Shown: positions 31,765 through 41,115 of the stretch, piece by piece
How positions within the stretch are numbered: position 1 is the first letter of the stretch
Layout: every line of letters starts with the position of its first letter
From: an uncultured Oscillospiraceae bacterium
Lineage (GTDB): Bacteria; Bacillota; Clostridia; Oscillospirales; Oscillospiraceae
Direction: 5' to 3'
NCBI GenBank assembly: GCA_934589145.1
Contig: CAKTNW010000005.1
Coordinates: 38,900 to 102,899, forward strand
Length of the DNA stretch: 64,000 nt
The notes under the pieces: model-generated
Told to the model about the DNA's origin: nothing
What the model saw: the letters and a program-made list of their open reading frames with translations, nothing else
The model's database searches: none
Position numbers and translations under genes: made by a program

Positions 31765-34382
31765 CATTTTCCTACCCGGAGCAGACCGTCCGCGCCATCG
31801 ACGACCTGACGCTGACGGTGCCGGAGGGCGCGTTCGTGGTGCTGTGCGGCCCCTCCGGCTGCGGAAAGTCCACGCTGCTGCGGCAGCTAAAGCCCGTGCT
31901 GGCCCCTCATGGCGTCCGGTCGGGCCGCATCCTGTTCCGGGATACGCCGCTGGAGGACGTGAATGAGCGCACCCAGGCCGCCCGCATCGGCTTTGTGCAG
32001 CAGTCCCCGGAGAACCAGATCGTCACCGACAAGGTGTGGCACGAGCTGGCCTTCGGGCTGGAAAGTCTGGGCGAGGACACCCCCACCATCCGCCGCCGTG
32101 TGGCGGAGATGGCGTCGTTTTTCGGCATCGAGGGATGGTTCTATAAGGACGTGACGGAGCTGTCCGGCGGCCAGAAGCAACTTCTGAACCTGGCGTCCGT
32201 CATGGCTATGCAGCCGGACGTGCTGATTTTGGACGAGCCCACCAGCCAGCTTGACCCCATCGCCGCGTCGGACTTTCTGGCGGTGCTGGGAAAGATCAAC
32301 CGCGAGCTGGGCACCACCGTCCTGCTGACGGAGCACCGCTTAGAAGAGGCCTTCCCCCTGGCCACCACCGTGGCGGTGATGGACGGCGGGCGGCTGCTAT
32401 GCACCGGAACGCCCGCGGAGGTGGGCCAGCGGCTCAAGGCCATGGGCCACCGGATGTTCCTCGCCATGCCCGCCGCCATGCGCATCTGGGCGGCGGTGGC
32501 GTCCGACGCCCCCTGCCCCGTCACCGTGCGGGAGGGCCGGGATTTCCTGCAGGAATTCGCCGCTCACAAGCCCCTGCTGCCGCTGACCGAGGAGCCGAAG
32601 CAGCCGAAGCGTCAGCCGGTGATCACCGTAGATGGCGCGTGGTTCCGCTATGAGGAGAACAGCCCCGACGTGGTGAAGGGCCTCGACCTCCAACTGGGCC
32701 GGGGCGAGTTTCTGGCGCTGCTGGGCGGCAACGGCGCGGGCAAGAGCACCACACTGAAGCTGCTCTCCGGGCTGAAAAAGCCCTATCGGGGCGACATCAC
32801 CGTGTCCGGTACGCTGGGCATGCTGCCCCAGAATCCCCAGACACTATTTGTGAAGAAAACCGTCCGTGAGGATCTGTTTGAGATATTCTCCGGCAGCAAG
32901 CTGCCGAAACAGCAGCAGGAGGAGCGGGTAGCCCGGATGGTGCGGCTGTGCCGTCTGGAAACGCTGCTGGATCGCCACCCCTACGATCTCTCCGGCGGTG
33001 AGCAGCAGCGGGCCGCGCTGGCGAAGGTGCTGCTTTTGCAGCCGGAGATCCTGCTGCTGGACGAGCCCACCAAGGGTCTTGACGCGGAGTTCAAGCAGCT
33101 CTTCGCGGAAATTCTCCGTGCGTTGCTCTCGCAGGGCGTCTCCCTGCTGATGGTGAGCCACGACGTGGAGTTCTGTGCCCGGTACGCCCACCGCTGCGCG
33201 CTGTTCTTCGACGGCGGCGTCGTGACCGAGGCATCTCCCCGCGCCTTTTTCAGCGGCAACAGCTTCTATACCACCGCCGCCAACCGTATCGCCCGGCCTC
33301 TGGAGCCCCAGGCGGTGACGGCGGAGGACGTGATGACCGTCTGCGGCGGCGACGTGCCGCCCATGCCGGAGCTGCCCCAGGACGCCCCGCCCCTGCCGGA
33401 ACCGGCAGAGGAGACGCCGGACTGGAAGCCAAAAAAGCTGCCCCTCTGGCGCAAGGCGCTGGCGGCGGTCAGCGGCGCGGGCGCGCTGGCCATCTTCCTG
33501 TACGCCGCCAGCATCACCGAGCTCTCCAGCTCCATCACCGCAGGCGGCCTGACGGCGCTGGGCGAGAAGCAGTTGGGGCTGTACGCCCTGTTCTGCGTCC
33601 TGCTGCTGGTGCTGGCGCTGGCCATCGGGCGGCGTTCCAGGCCGCCGGTGCTGGCCCAGATGCCGGTGGAAAGGCGGAAGCTGCCCCGCCGCACCGTGGC
33701 CATGGCGGTGTCCGCCCTGCTGCTGATCCCGGTGACGCTGTTCATCGGCGTGTTCTATCTCCAGCGGCAGCAGTACGCCATCGTGTCGGTGCTGGTGCTT
33801 TTCGAGTGCATGCTGCCCTTCTTCCTGGTGTTCGAGGGCCGCAGGCCCCAGGCCCGTGAGCTGGTGATCATCGCCGTGCTGTGCGCCATCTCCGTGGCGG
33901 GCCGGGCCGCCTTCTTCATGCTGCCCCAGTTCAAGCCGGTGATGGCCATGACCATCATCGCCGGTGTGGCCCTGGGCGGCGAGAGTGGCTTCTTAGTGGG
34001 CGCGCTGGCCATGCTGGTGTCCAACATGTTCTTCTCCCAGGGGCCGTGGACGCCGTGGCAGATGTTCTGCATGGGCATCATCGGCTTCCTGGCGGGGGTG
34101 CTGTTCCGCAAGGGATGGCTGCGCCGCACGCGGGGCAGCCTGTGCGTGTTCGGCGTGTTCAGCGCCATCGTCATCTACGGCGGCATCATGAATCCCGCGT
34201 CGGTGCTGATGTGGGCCAATACGGAGACGCTGACGTGGAAGATGGTGCTGACCTACTATGTCACCGGCTTCCCCCTGGACTGCGTCCACGCCGCCGCCAC
34301 CGCCTTCTTCCTGTGGATCGCGGCGGAGCCCATGCTGGAAAAGCTGGACCGCATCAAGCTGAAATACGGTTTAATGGAATAA
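31737..34382 (+). CDS. Fused ECF ATPase-ATPase-S-component (cobalamin)
   Basis: 881 aa joining three usually separate subunits. ATPase 1: Walker A GPSGCGKST (38-46), LSGGQ (about 142), VLILDEP. ATPase 2: GGNGAGKST (about 330-338), LSGGE (about 419), ILLLDEP. Residues about 565-870 form a membrane domain of some eight helices ending in an S-component-like core (AVLCAISVAGRAAFFMLPQF, GGESGFLVGALAMLVSNMFF). With EcfT this makes a full ECF transporter. The cobalamin riboswitch points to B12 or a precursor, as for CbrT; substrate not proven. ATG at 31737 has GGGAGG upstream. Confidence 0.9.
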   Translation: MALFTIENLTFSYPEQTVRAIDDLTLTVPEGAFVVLCGPSGCGKSTLLRQLKPVLAPHGVRSGRILFRDTPLEDVNERTQAARIGFVQQSPENQIVTDKVWHELAFGLESLGEDTPTIRRRVAEMASFFGIEGWFYKDVTELSGGQKQLLNLASVMAMQPDVLILDEPTSQLDPIAASDFLAVLGKINRELGTTVLLTEHRLEEAFPLATTVAVMDGGRLLCTGTPAEVGQRLKAMGHRMFLAMPAAMRIWAAVASDAPCPVTVREGRDFLQEFAAHKPLLPLTEEPKQPKRQPVITVDGAWFRYEENSPDVVKGLDLQLGRGEFLALLGGNGAGKSTTLKLLSGLKKPYRGDITVSGTLGMLPQNPQTLFVKKTVREDLFEIFSGSKLPKQQQEERVARMVRLCRLETLLDRHPYDLSGGEQQRAALAKVLLLQPEILLLDEPTKGLDAEFKQLFAEILRALLSQGVSLLMVSHDVEFCARYAHRCALFFDGGVVTEASPRAFFSGNSFYTTAANRIARPLEPQAVTAEDVMTVCGGDVPPMPELPQDAPPLPEPAEETPDWKPKKLPLWRKALAAVSGAGALAIFLYAASITELSSSITAGGLTALGEKQLGLYALFCVLLLVLALAIGRRSRPPVLAQMPVERRKLPRRTVAMAVSALLLIPVTLFIGVFYLQRQQYAIVSVLVLFECMLPFFLVFEGRRPQARELVIIAVLCAISVAGRAAFFMLPQFKPVMAMTIIAGVALGGESGFLVGALAMLVSNMFFSQGPWTPWQMFCMGIIGFLAGVLFRKGWLRRTRGSLCVFGVFSAIVIYGGIMNPASVLMWANTETLTWKMVLTYYVTGFPLDCVHAAATAFFLWIAAEPMLEKLDRIKLKYGLME

Positions 34383-34732
34383 AAAAATGCTGTGCCGCCT
34401 GGGTAGCTGTCCATAAAACAGGTTCCCCAAAACAAATACTATGGCAGTTGCCGGACAAGGGTTGCTGACAAAAAGGGTATGTGCCTTAACGGTACATACC
34501 CTTTTGCTTTTGTGTTTGTCATTGCTGATGGATAGGATGGATTTGTGTGTATTTCAGTGTCGAAAATCAAGAATTTTTTATCCTGTGAGCGGTGCGGAAA
34601 GAGATAGTTGTATGATTTCCTGCGCTGATCCAAACATGGCGTATAAGGTGAATAAGTCTTATTTTCAACTTTTCTCAGATAACACGAGGTGCGCCAATTC
34701 GCATAAAAGACTGTTTCTGCTGATGTGCTATG
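34383..34732. other. Gap after ECF fusion, no gene seen
   Basis: 350 bases, visibly richer in A+T than the ECF genes. It holds the terminator at 34471-34505; no supported reading frame, RNA or repeat was found in the rest. It may be the left edge of the acquired MATE/MarR segment. Confidence 0.5.
34471..34505 (+). terminator. Terminator of the ECF operon
   Basis: AAAAGGGTATGTGCC pairs with GGTACATACCCTTTT (34471-34485/34491-34505, one G-U), followed by GCTTTTGTGTTTG. Confidence 0.8.
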
Positions 34733-36100
34733 TCAGATTGTCCTTTCCGCCAACGCTCTCCACTCGCGCACAAGGAAAACGATGGACAGGATACCCACCA
34801 ACAGACTGGACAGCGCTCCGGCATAAAGCAAGCCGTCAATGCCGAACATCTTTCCCAAAATCAGCAGCGCAGGAACCTGAACAATGATCTGCCGGAACAG
34901 AACCAGCGCCGTTGCGGGGATCGGTTTGCCGATGGATTGCAGGAAAGAACTGCCCACCATCTGAAAACTGTCAAGGAAAATAAGCATCAGGAAAATCCTC
35001 AGACACTTCACCGAAAATTCATTGTAGAGATGATCAGCCGAGCCAAAAATACGGACGATGCTCATAGGCGCAAGCTGGAACCAGATCGTCGCAATTCCCA
35101 TAAGTGCCGCAGAGAAGATCACCAGCAGTTTTAGGATCTGCCTGACCCGGCTGCGAAGATTTCGCCCGTAGTTGTAGCTAATAATGGGCTGTGCGCCGGA
35201 GCATAGACCTGTGATGGCGTTTTGCAGCATGGTAAATACCTTCATGGTAACGCCCAATGCGGTCAGCGGGATCTCTGCGCCGTACTTGCTCAACGCCCCG
35301 TATTTGACAAGAAGATTGTTCTGGAAATAGAGCACGACCACGATCGCAAGCTGTGTCACAAAGCTGGAAAGGCCAAGTCTCGCCGTTTTCGGGACAAACC
35401 GAGCCCAGCCGGTGAATGATTTTTTCGTAAGCTGAACCGTTCCTTTTTTGCGGACGAGATAAACGATGCAGACGACCGCGCTGGCTGCCTGCCCCAATAC
35501 CGTAGCGATGGCTGCACCTTTCACACCCCAATGGAAGCCGTAAATGGTCAGCGGATCACCAATCATATTGACCGTAAAGCCTGTGAGCATACTGAGCATC
35601 GCAGTTTTCGGCCCGCCGTTTCCACGGACGATGCTCATAGCGCCGCAGGGGAAAATGTTGAAGATCGTTCCCGCAACGATAATATACCCGTAGTCCAGCG
35701 CATACGGCATAATATCGTCTGTCGCCCCAAAAAGACGGCAGAGCGGCTGCAAGAAAACCGTCAGGAGAATACTCAGCGTTACGCCAGATACCACCAACGC
35801 GGCAAGCCCCGCGGCCATTCCTTTCTCCGCTTCCTCCCGCTTGCCCTCACCGAGCTTCAGATTCATATAACTGGCTGTGCCGTCACCGATCAGCAAGCCA
35901 ATGGCGATGGCTAACTGTGTCAGCGGGAAAATTACGTTCGTTGCACCGTTCCCGAGATAGCCGACACCGTTTCCGATGAATATCTGGTCCACCATGTTAT
36001 AGAGCGCGTTCAGGACGAGTGAGATCACGCTGGGAACAGAAAACATCATCAGAAGTTTCCCAACTTTTTCATGTTCATATTTTTGTTCAAGCGTTTCCAT
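34733..36100 (-). CDS. MATE-family efflux transporter (MepA-like)
   Basis: 455 aa, twelve predicted helices in two MatE repeats. N-terminal PSVISLVLNALYNMVDQIFIGNGVG and the family segment FNIFPCGAMSIVRGNGGPKTAM place it with MepA-type drug/Na+ antiporters. AGGAGG 5 nt upstream. Preceded by the MarR regulator on the same strand, with a shared operator core at both promoters. Base composition and codon choice (many AAA, ATT, GAT) are more A+T-rich than flanking genes, suggesting transfer. Confidence 0.9.
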   Translation of the reverse strand: METLEQKYEHEKVGKLLMMFSVPSVISLVLNALYNMVDQIFIGNGVGYLGNGATNVIFPLTQLAIAIGLLIGDGTASYMNLKLGEGKREEAEKGMAAGLAALVVSGVTLSILLTVFLQPLCRLFGATDDIMPYALDYGYIIVAGTIFNIFPCGAMSIVRGNGGPKTAMLSMLTGFTVNMIGDPLTIYGFHWGVKGAAIATVLGQAASAVVCIVYLVRKKGTVQLTKKSFTGWARFVPKTARLGLSSFVTQLAIVVVLYFQNNLLVKYGALSKYGAEIPLTALGVTMKVFTMLQNAITGLCSGAQPIISYNYGRNLRSRVRQILKLLVIFSAALMGIATIWFQLAPMSIVRIFGSADHLYNEFSVKCLRIFLMLIFLDSFQMVGSSFLQSIGKPIPATALVLFRQIIVQVPALLILGKMFGIDGLLYAGALSSLLVGILSIVFLVREWRALAERTI

Positions 36101-36119
36101 ATTGTCCTCCTATTATTGC

Positions 36120-36137
36120 AACTAATTAGAAATCTAA
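36120..36137 (-). promoter_or_regulatory. Candidate MarR operator upstream of MATE gene
   Basis: AACTAATTAG (36120-36129) repeats the core of the palindrome at the marR promoter and runs into TTAGA-AA-TCTAA (36126-36137), 20 nt before the MATE start. Confidence 0.5.
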
Positions 36138-36171
36138 CTTTATGTCCAAATTGAAAACCTTTCGCGTACAG

Positions 36172-36594
36172 CTAAAGGTTTTCAATCATCTTTTTTGTAA
36201 TCTCCAGCCATTGTGCCTGGTCTTGCTCCGAAATGCCACGCAGCAGTCGATCTTCCAAATCCTGTACATCGCGCAAGACCTTTTCCCGGTTCTGCCGTGC
36301 CTTTTCGCTGGGAACAATTTTTTTCAGACGCCCATCGTAGGATACGGGGACACGGCTGATGAGTCCGTCCTGTTCCAGCTTTTTGACAAGGGCGCTGGCA
36401 GATGGCGGACGCAAGCCAAATTCGTCCTCCAAATCCTTTTGAAACAGCTCGCTGTCATCATGTGCGAGGATAAAATGTAACGCCTTTCCCTCTGTTCCGC
36501 TGTATTGTCCCCGGAAAGACAGCGCGTCGATCTCTCTCCGCAAGCGGTTCGCAAGAATACCGATATATCTGGAAGCATGTTCGTCTTTGACCAT
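36172..36594 (-). CDS. MarR-family transcriptional regulator
   Basis: 140 aa. Winged HTH with ELFQKDLEDEFGLRPPSASALVKKLEQ as landmark (about residues 48-74) and the wing DGRLKKIVPSEKA. Likely represses the neighbouring MATE pump and itself. Start taken at the ATG at 36594, with AGGAT at suitable distance; an ATG three codons earlier has no room for a ribosome binding site. Confidence 0.88.
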   Translation of the reverse strand: MVKDEHASRYIGILANRLRREIDALSFRGQYSGTEGKALHFILAHDDSELFQKDLEDEFGLRPPSASALVKKLEQDGLISRVPVSYDGRLKKIVPSEKARQNREKVLRDVQDLEDRLLRGISEQDQAQWLEITKKMIENL

Positions 36595-36606
36595 CGCTAT
36601 CATCCT

Positions 36607-36663
36607 AACTAATTAGTTTTCTATGTTTCAAGGATAGTATAATACATTGCCCGTGAATGTCAA
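36607..36663 (-). promoter_or_regulatory. marR promoter with palindromic operator
   Basis: Minus-strand TTGACA (36658-36663) and TATACT (36636-36641), spacer 16. The perfect 12-bp palindrome AACTAATTAGTT (36607-36618) lies between promoter and start codon. Confidence 0.7.
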
Positions 36664-36853
36664 GAGATTTCTGTATCAAGGTTTGAAATATTCTTCGATG
36701 CCAAGTGATACTGCCATAGGGCACCTCCTTCTTTGACAGTCTTCATGGCCCGAACATCCATTATTCTATCACTGTTGGCTGGCGCCCGGCTTAAGCTTGA
36801 ATCTCCTTCGGATGGTTTTTGTTCCGCGCTATCGCGCGCAACTGCCTCAAGGT
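36664..36853. other. Intergenic remnant region with tiny ORFs
   Basis: No convincing gene. On the minus strand AAGGAGGTGCCCT precedes a 13-codon frame (36676-36717, MAVSLGIEEYFKP), and an overlapping 33-codon frame runs 36660-36761. These may be decay products of a lost gene at the edge of the acquired segment. Confidence 0.3.
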
Positions 36854-36898
36854 GAATAAAAAAATGGCTGCACCACGAGGTGCAGCCATTTTTTATTC
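36854..36898 (-). terminator. Terminator after phosphoglucomutase
   Basis: ATGGCTGCACC/GGTGCAGCCAT with flanking A7 and T6 tracts (36854-36874/36879-36898), loop ACGA; just past the pgcA stop. Confidence 0.9.
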
Positions 36899-36902
36899 CC
36901 TG

Positions 36903-38633
36903 TTACTTGGCCAGGGCTTCCGCCCACTGGCCGTACTTCTCGATATTGGCGTCACGCTCGACGGCGTCCTTGCCGATGGTCAGGATGTAGACCTTGATCT
37001 TCGGCTCGGTGCCGGAGGGGCGCACCAGAATGGTGGTGCCGTCGGCCAGCTCATAGCGCAGCACGTTGCTGCCCTTCAGCTCCATTTCGGACACCGCGCC
37101 GGTGGCGCAGTCCACCACGCTGCCGTCGGTATAGTCCTTGCGGCGGACGACGGCCACGCCGGAGATCTCGGTGGGCGGCGTCTGGCGCAGGGCCTTCATC
37201 AGGTCGGCCATCTTCTCCAGGCCGTCCAGGCCGGGCATCACCAGATTGTGGGTCTTTTCGCCGTACCAGCCGTATTTCTTATACAGCACGTCCAGCGCGT
37301 CGTACAGGGTCATGCCCTGGGTGGCGTACCACGCGGCCATCTCCGTCAGCAGCAGCGACGCGGTGACGGCGTCCTTGTCCCGGACGTAGTCGCCCAGCAT
37401 GTAGCCGTAGCTCTCCTCATAGGAGAACACCACCTTGCCCTCGCCGGCGGATTCCAGTTGGTTCTTCTTCTCGGCCATGAACTTGAAGCCGGTGAAGGTA
37501 TCGTAGCAGGTGACGCCGTGGGCCTCGGCCACCTTGCGGGCCATCTCGGTGGTGACGATGGTTTTCAGCATCACGGGGTTTTCCGGCAGCTTGCCGCTGC
37601 GCTTCATGGCCCCGTACAGGTAATCGCTCAGCAGCACGCCGGTCTGGTTGCCGCTGACGGGCTGGAACTTGCCCTCCTTGTTGCGCACCATGATGCCCAC
37701 GCGGTCGCTGTCCGGGTCGGTGCCCACAATGAAGTCGGCCTTCACCTTGTCGGCCAGGGCGATGGCCAGATAGAAGCCCTCGGGATTCTCCGGGTTGGGG
37801 GACACCACCGTGGGGAAGTCGCCGTCAATGACCATCTGCTCCGGCACACAGTGCAGATGCTTGATGCCCAGACGGGTCAGGGCCTCCGGCACCAGCTTGT
37901 GGCCGCAGCCGTGGAAGGGGGTATACACCACCTGGAAGGTATCCGCCACCTTGGCGACGGAGTCGTAATCGTTGACCATATCCATGACGTTGGCCATGAA
38001 CTTGCGGTCGGTCTCGTCGCCCATGGTCTCGATGAGCCCGGCCTTGACGGCCTCGTCGAAGTCCATCCGCTTCACGCCGGTGAAGATGTCGATCTTCTCC
38101 AGCTCTGCGGCGATGGCGGCGGCGTGATGGGGCGGCAGCTGCGCGCCGTCCTCCCAATAGACCTTATAGCCGTTGTACTCCTTGGGGTTATGGCTGGCGG
38201 TGACGTTGATGCCCGCCTGGCAGCCGTACTCCCGCACGGCGAAGCTCAGCTCCGGCGTGGGACGCAGGGCCTCGAAGATGCGCACATGGATGCCGTTGGC
38301 GGCGCATACCTCGGCGGCAGCCCTGGCAAACTCCATGGAGTGATGGCGGCAGTCCATGCAGATGGCCACGCCGCGCTTCTTGGCGTCCTCGCCCTCGGCG
38401 CAGATCACGTTGGCAAAGCCCTGGGTGGCCCAGCGGATGACGTACACGTTCATCTGGTGCAGACCCACCTTCATGGTGCCCCGCAGTCCGGCGGTGCCGA
38501 ACTCCAGCGGGCCGTAGAACCGGCTCTCGATCTCCTTCTCGTCTCCGGCGATGGACTGCAGCTCCTGCACCTCGTCCGCCGTCAGCGCGCCGCTTTGCAG
38601 CCACTTCTCATATTCACGCATGTAATCCAGCAT
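36903..38633 (-). CDS. pgcA: Phosphoglucomutase/phosphomannomutase
   Basis: 576 aa, alpha-D-phosphohexomutase family, interconverting glucose-1-P and glucose-6-P. Active phosphoserine loop TASHNPKEYNGYK (about 144-156), metal loop DPDSDR, sugar loop EESYG and phosphate-binding RPSGTEPKIK are all intact. Length is that of the bacterial PgcA/PGM2 type. Its start overlaps the end of the small upstream gene by 20 nt. Confidence 0.95.
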   Translation of the reverse strand: MLDYMREYEKWLQSGALTADEVQELQSIAGDEKEIESRFYGPLEFGTAGLRGTMKVGLHQMNVYVIRWATQGFANVICAEGEDAKKRGVAICMDCRHHSMEFARAAAEVCAANGIHVRIFEALRPTPELSFAVREYGCQAGINVTASHNPKEYNGYKVYWEDGAQLPPHHAAAIAAELEKIDIFTGVKRMDFDEAVKAGLIETMGDETDRKFMANVMDMVNDYDSVAKVADTFQVVYTPFHGCGHKLVPEALTRLGIKHLHCVPEQMVIDGDFPTVVSPNPENPEGFYLAIALADKVKADFIVGTDPDSDRVGIMVRNKEGKFQPVSGNQTGVLLSDYLYGAMKRSGKLPENPVMLKTIVTTEMARKVAEAHGVTCYDTFTGFKFMAEKKNQLESAGEGKVVFSYEESYGYMLGDYVRDKDAVTASLLLTEMAAWYATQGMTLYDALDVLYKKYGWYGEKTHNLVMPGLDGLEKMADLMKALRQTPPTEISGVAVVRRKDYTDGSVVDCATGAVSEMELKGSNVLRYELADGTTILVRPSGTEPKIKVYILTIGKDAVERDANIEKYGQWAEALAK

Positions 38634-38994
38634 CGTTTTCGTCCTCCTCTACCGTTTGTGCGTTCAGAATATTTTGGGCCTCCTCCAGCATGGTCTGGGG
38701 CACATACAGCGACGCGCCGTAGCCGGAAAAGCCGTTGATGACCTTTCCCGCGCCGCCGTCCTTGTCATAGTACTTGAAGCAGGGAATGCCGTAGGCCGCC
38801 AGCATGGAGATCATCATGTCGGACTCCGCCGGGGAATCGAAGGTCTCCTTCAGCAGCACGGCCTTCACCTTTTCGCCGCTTTCCTCCAGGGGCCAGTCCA
38901 GCTCCTTTTTATGGAAGCGCCAGGCAGAAGCGCCGTCCTCCCAGAAATTCTGCGGCAGTTCCCCTTTGTTGAACCAATCACTCAAAAATCCCAT
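38614..38994 (-). CDS. DUF2007-type putative signal-transducing protein
   Basis: 126 aa. Residues about 43-112 match the PF09413/DUF2007 fold (VLLKETFDSPAESDMMISML ... LYVPQTMLEEAQNIL). ATG at 38994 with GGAGG 7 nt upstream; the preceding GTG is inside the spacer. Function unknown; coupled to pgcA. Confidence 0.75.
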   Translation of the reverse strand: MGFLSDWFNKGELPQNFWEDGASAWRFHKKELDWPLEESGEKVKAVLLKETFDSPAESDMMISMLAAYGIPCFKYYDKDGGAGKVINGFSGYGASLYVPQTMLEEAQNILNAQTVEEDENDAGLHA

Positions 38995-39010
38995 CACAAA
39001 ACCTCCCTCG

Positions 39011-39490
39011 TCATTTATGATAGCGCGTGCCCTCGGCGATCTGGCACGCCCGATAGATCTGCTCCAGCAGCATCACCCGGGCCAGATGGTGCGGGAACGT
39101 CATGGGCGACATGCTCAGTCGCCAGTCGGCCTGCTTTTTCAGCGTCTCGTCCAGCCCGAAGCTGCCGCCGATCAAAAACGTCACCTTGCTCTTCCCCTCC
39201 AGGGCGAAGGCCGCCAGCTTTTTCGACAGTGCCTCGCTGGAGCAGGTCTGCCCCTCGATGCACATGGCCACCACCGCGCCGCCCTCCAGCTTCTGCCGGA
39301 TGGCGTTGGCCTCGGCCGCCAGCGCCCTCTTGATCTCCGCCGGGGAGGGATCCTCCGGCAGGCGCGTCTCCGGCAGCTCCGTTACCTCGATCTTACAGTA
39401 CCGGCTCAGCCGCTTGCAATATTCCGCCGCCGCGTCGGCATAGAACTTCTCTTTCAGCTTGCCCACGCACAGCACAGTGATCCGCTGCAT
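39011..39490 (-). CDS. rlmH: 23S rRNA pseudouridine-1915 N3-methyltransferase
   Basis: 159 aa, SPOUT-class enzyme. VTFLIGGSFGLDETLKKQAD, the SMSPMTFPHHLARVMLLEQIYRA knot segment and the C-terminal EGTRYHK are diagnostic. Methylates pseudouridine 1915 of helix 69. AGGTGG before the start. Confidence 0.97.
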   Translation of the reverse strand: MQRITVLCVGKLKEKFYADAAAEYCKRLSRYCKIEVTELPETRLPEDPSPAEIKRALAAEANAIRQKLEGGAVVAMCIEGQTCSSEALSKKLAAFALEGKSKVTFLIGGSFGLDETLKKQADWRLSMSPMTFPHHLARVMLLEQIYRACQIAEGTRYHK

Positions 39491-39561
39491 ATGTCCACCT
39501 CGTAAAAGTAACGCAGCGCCCGCCGGTATCGCCGGGCAGACGCTGGATATGTGTTTGTTGG

Positions 39562-40857
39562 TCAGCCGATACGGGCCTCTTCCTTCTCCGTCTCCGGTTC
39601 GTCCACCATAGAGATGTCCGCACCCACGGCGCGCAGCTTGCCCACGATGTCCTCGTAGCCACGCTCGATATACTGCACATGGCTGATCTCGGTGGTGCCG
39701 TGGGCGGCCAGGGCCGCGATGACCAGCGCCGCGCCGGCCCGCAGGTCAGGTGCCTGCACCGGTGCGCCGGTGAAGTGATCCACGCCCTCCAGCACGGCCA
39801 TCTTGCCGTCCACCTGGATGCGGGCGCCCAGGCGCTTCAGCTCATCCACATACTTGAAGCGGTTGTTCCACACGCTTTCGGTGATCAGGCTGGTGCCGTC
39901 GGCCAGCGCCAGCACCGAGGCGATCTGGGGCTGCATATCCGTGGGGAAGCCGGGATAGGGCATGGTCTTGATATTGGTGCGCTGCAGACGGCCGGTGCGC
40001 CGCACCAGCATCTCGTCGCCGTTCTCCTCGATCTCCACGCCCATCTCCATCAGCTTGGCGCTGATGCAGTCCATGTGCTTGGGGATCACGTTGCGGATCA
40101 GCAGCTCACCGCCGGTGGCGGCCACAGCTGCCATATAGGTGCCCGCCTCGATCTGGTCGGGGATGATGGCATAGCTGCCGCCATTCAGACGCTTGACGCC
40201 GCGGATCTTGATAGAGTCCGTGCCCGCGCCCTTCACGTCCGCGCCCATGGAGTTCAGGAAGTTGGCCAGATCCACGATATGGGGCTCACGGGCGGCGTTT
40301 TCGATGATGGTGGTACCCTCGGCCAGTGCCGCCGCCATCATGATGTTCATGGTGGCGCCCACGGACACCACGTCCAGATAGACGTTGGCGCCCTTCAGGT
40401 GGCCGTTCTTGGCCCGGGCGTTGATGTAGCCGCCCTCCACGGACACCTGCGCGCCCATGGCGGTAAAGCCCTTGATATGCTGGTCGATGGGCCGCACGCC
40501 GAAATCGCAGCCGCCGGGCATGGCCACCGTGGCCTCGCCAAAGCGGCCCAGCAGCGCGCCCAGCAGATAATAGCTGGCCCGGATCCGCCGCGCCAGCTCA
40601 TAGCTGGGGCGGGTGGAACGGATGGCGCGGCAGTCCAGCTCCACCGCGTGGCGGTTCAGGATCCGCACCTTCGCGCCCAGCTCATCTAGAATGGAGAAGA
40701 ACAGCGTCACATCGCTGATCTGGGGAATGTTCTCAATGCGGCATACGCCGTCCACCATCAAAGCGGCGGGAATGATGGCCACCGCCGCGTTTTTCGCGCC
40801 GCTGACCGTGACCTCACCATACAGGGGACGGCCGCCCTTAACGATATATTTATTCAA
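39562..40857 (-). CDS. murA: UDP-GlcNAc 1-carboxyvinyltransferase
   Basis: 431 aa, first committed step of peptidoglycan synthesis (enolpyruvyl transfer from PEP). TTG start at 40857 chosen: it gives MNKYIVKGG, puts the catalytic pair at Lys22-Asn23 exactly as in other MurA, and has GAGGGTG 6 nt upstream; a GTG three codons earlier overlaps that site. The PEP- and fosfomycin-binding Cys is present (PGGC, Cys117). C-terminus is a short acidic tail. Confidence 0.94.
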   Translation of the reverse strand: MNKYIVKGGRPLYGEVTVSGAKNAAVAIIPAALMVDGVCRIENIPQISDVTLFFSILDELGAKVRILNRHAVELDCRAIRSTRPSYELARRIRASYYLLGALLGRFGEATVAMPGGCDFGVRPIDQHIKGFTAMGAQVSVEGGYINARAKNGHLKGANVYLDVVSVGATMNIMMAAALAEGTTIIENAAREPHIVDLANFLNSMGADVKGAGTDSIKIRGVKRLNGGSYAIIPDQIEAGTYMAAVAATGGELLIRNVIPKHMDCISAKLMEMGVEIEENGDEMLVRRTGRLQRTNIKTMPYPGFPTDMQPQIASVLALADGTSLITESVWNNRFKYVDELKRLGARIQVDGKMAVLEGVDHFTGAPVQAPDLRAGAALVIAALAAHGTTEISHVQYIERGYEDIVGKLRAVGADISMVDEPETEKEEARIG

Positions 40858-41021
40858 GATCTGCACCCTCTCTTACATCCGACTGATCAAAAGGCCCGTG
40901 GGCAGCGGCCGGAGTACCGTGGCCGGACGCTGTGTCCGACACTTATCATGCCCAGGGCAGAAAACTTCATACACCACATATACCATATGATGTAGAAAGA
41001 TAAACGCACACATACAGCATC

Positions 41022-41049
41022 AGTATACCATAAAATTTTACAAAAGCAA
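41022..41049 (-). promoter_or_regulatory. Promoter of murA
   Basis: Minus-strand TTGCTT (41044-41049) and TATACT (41022-41027), spacer 16; leaves a leader of roughly 155 nt in which no known element was recognised. Confidence 0.6.
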
Positions 41050-41115
41050 TATCAAGGCCGTATTTTCTCCGGCTTTTTCAAAATTTATGTCTACCGGGCC
41101 GTTTTGGGGACCATT

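Noticed and set aside
34441..34887. A 148-codon plus-strand open frame in the gap after the ECF fusion
   Set aside because: It starts inside the terminator stem and runs into the antisense of the MATE gene; no ribosome binding site or recognisable domain.
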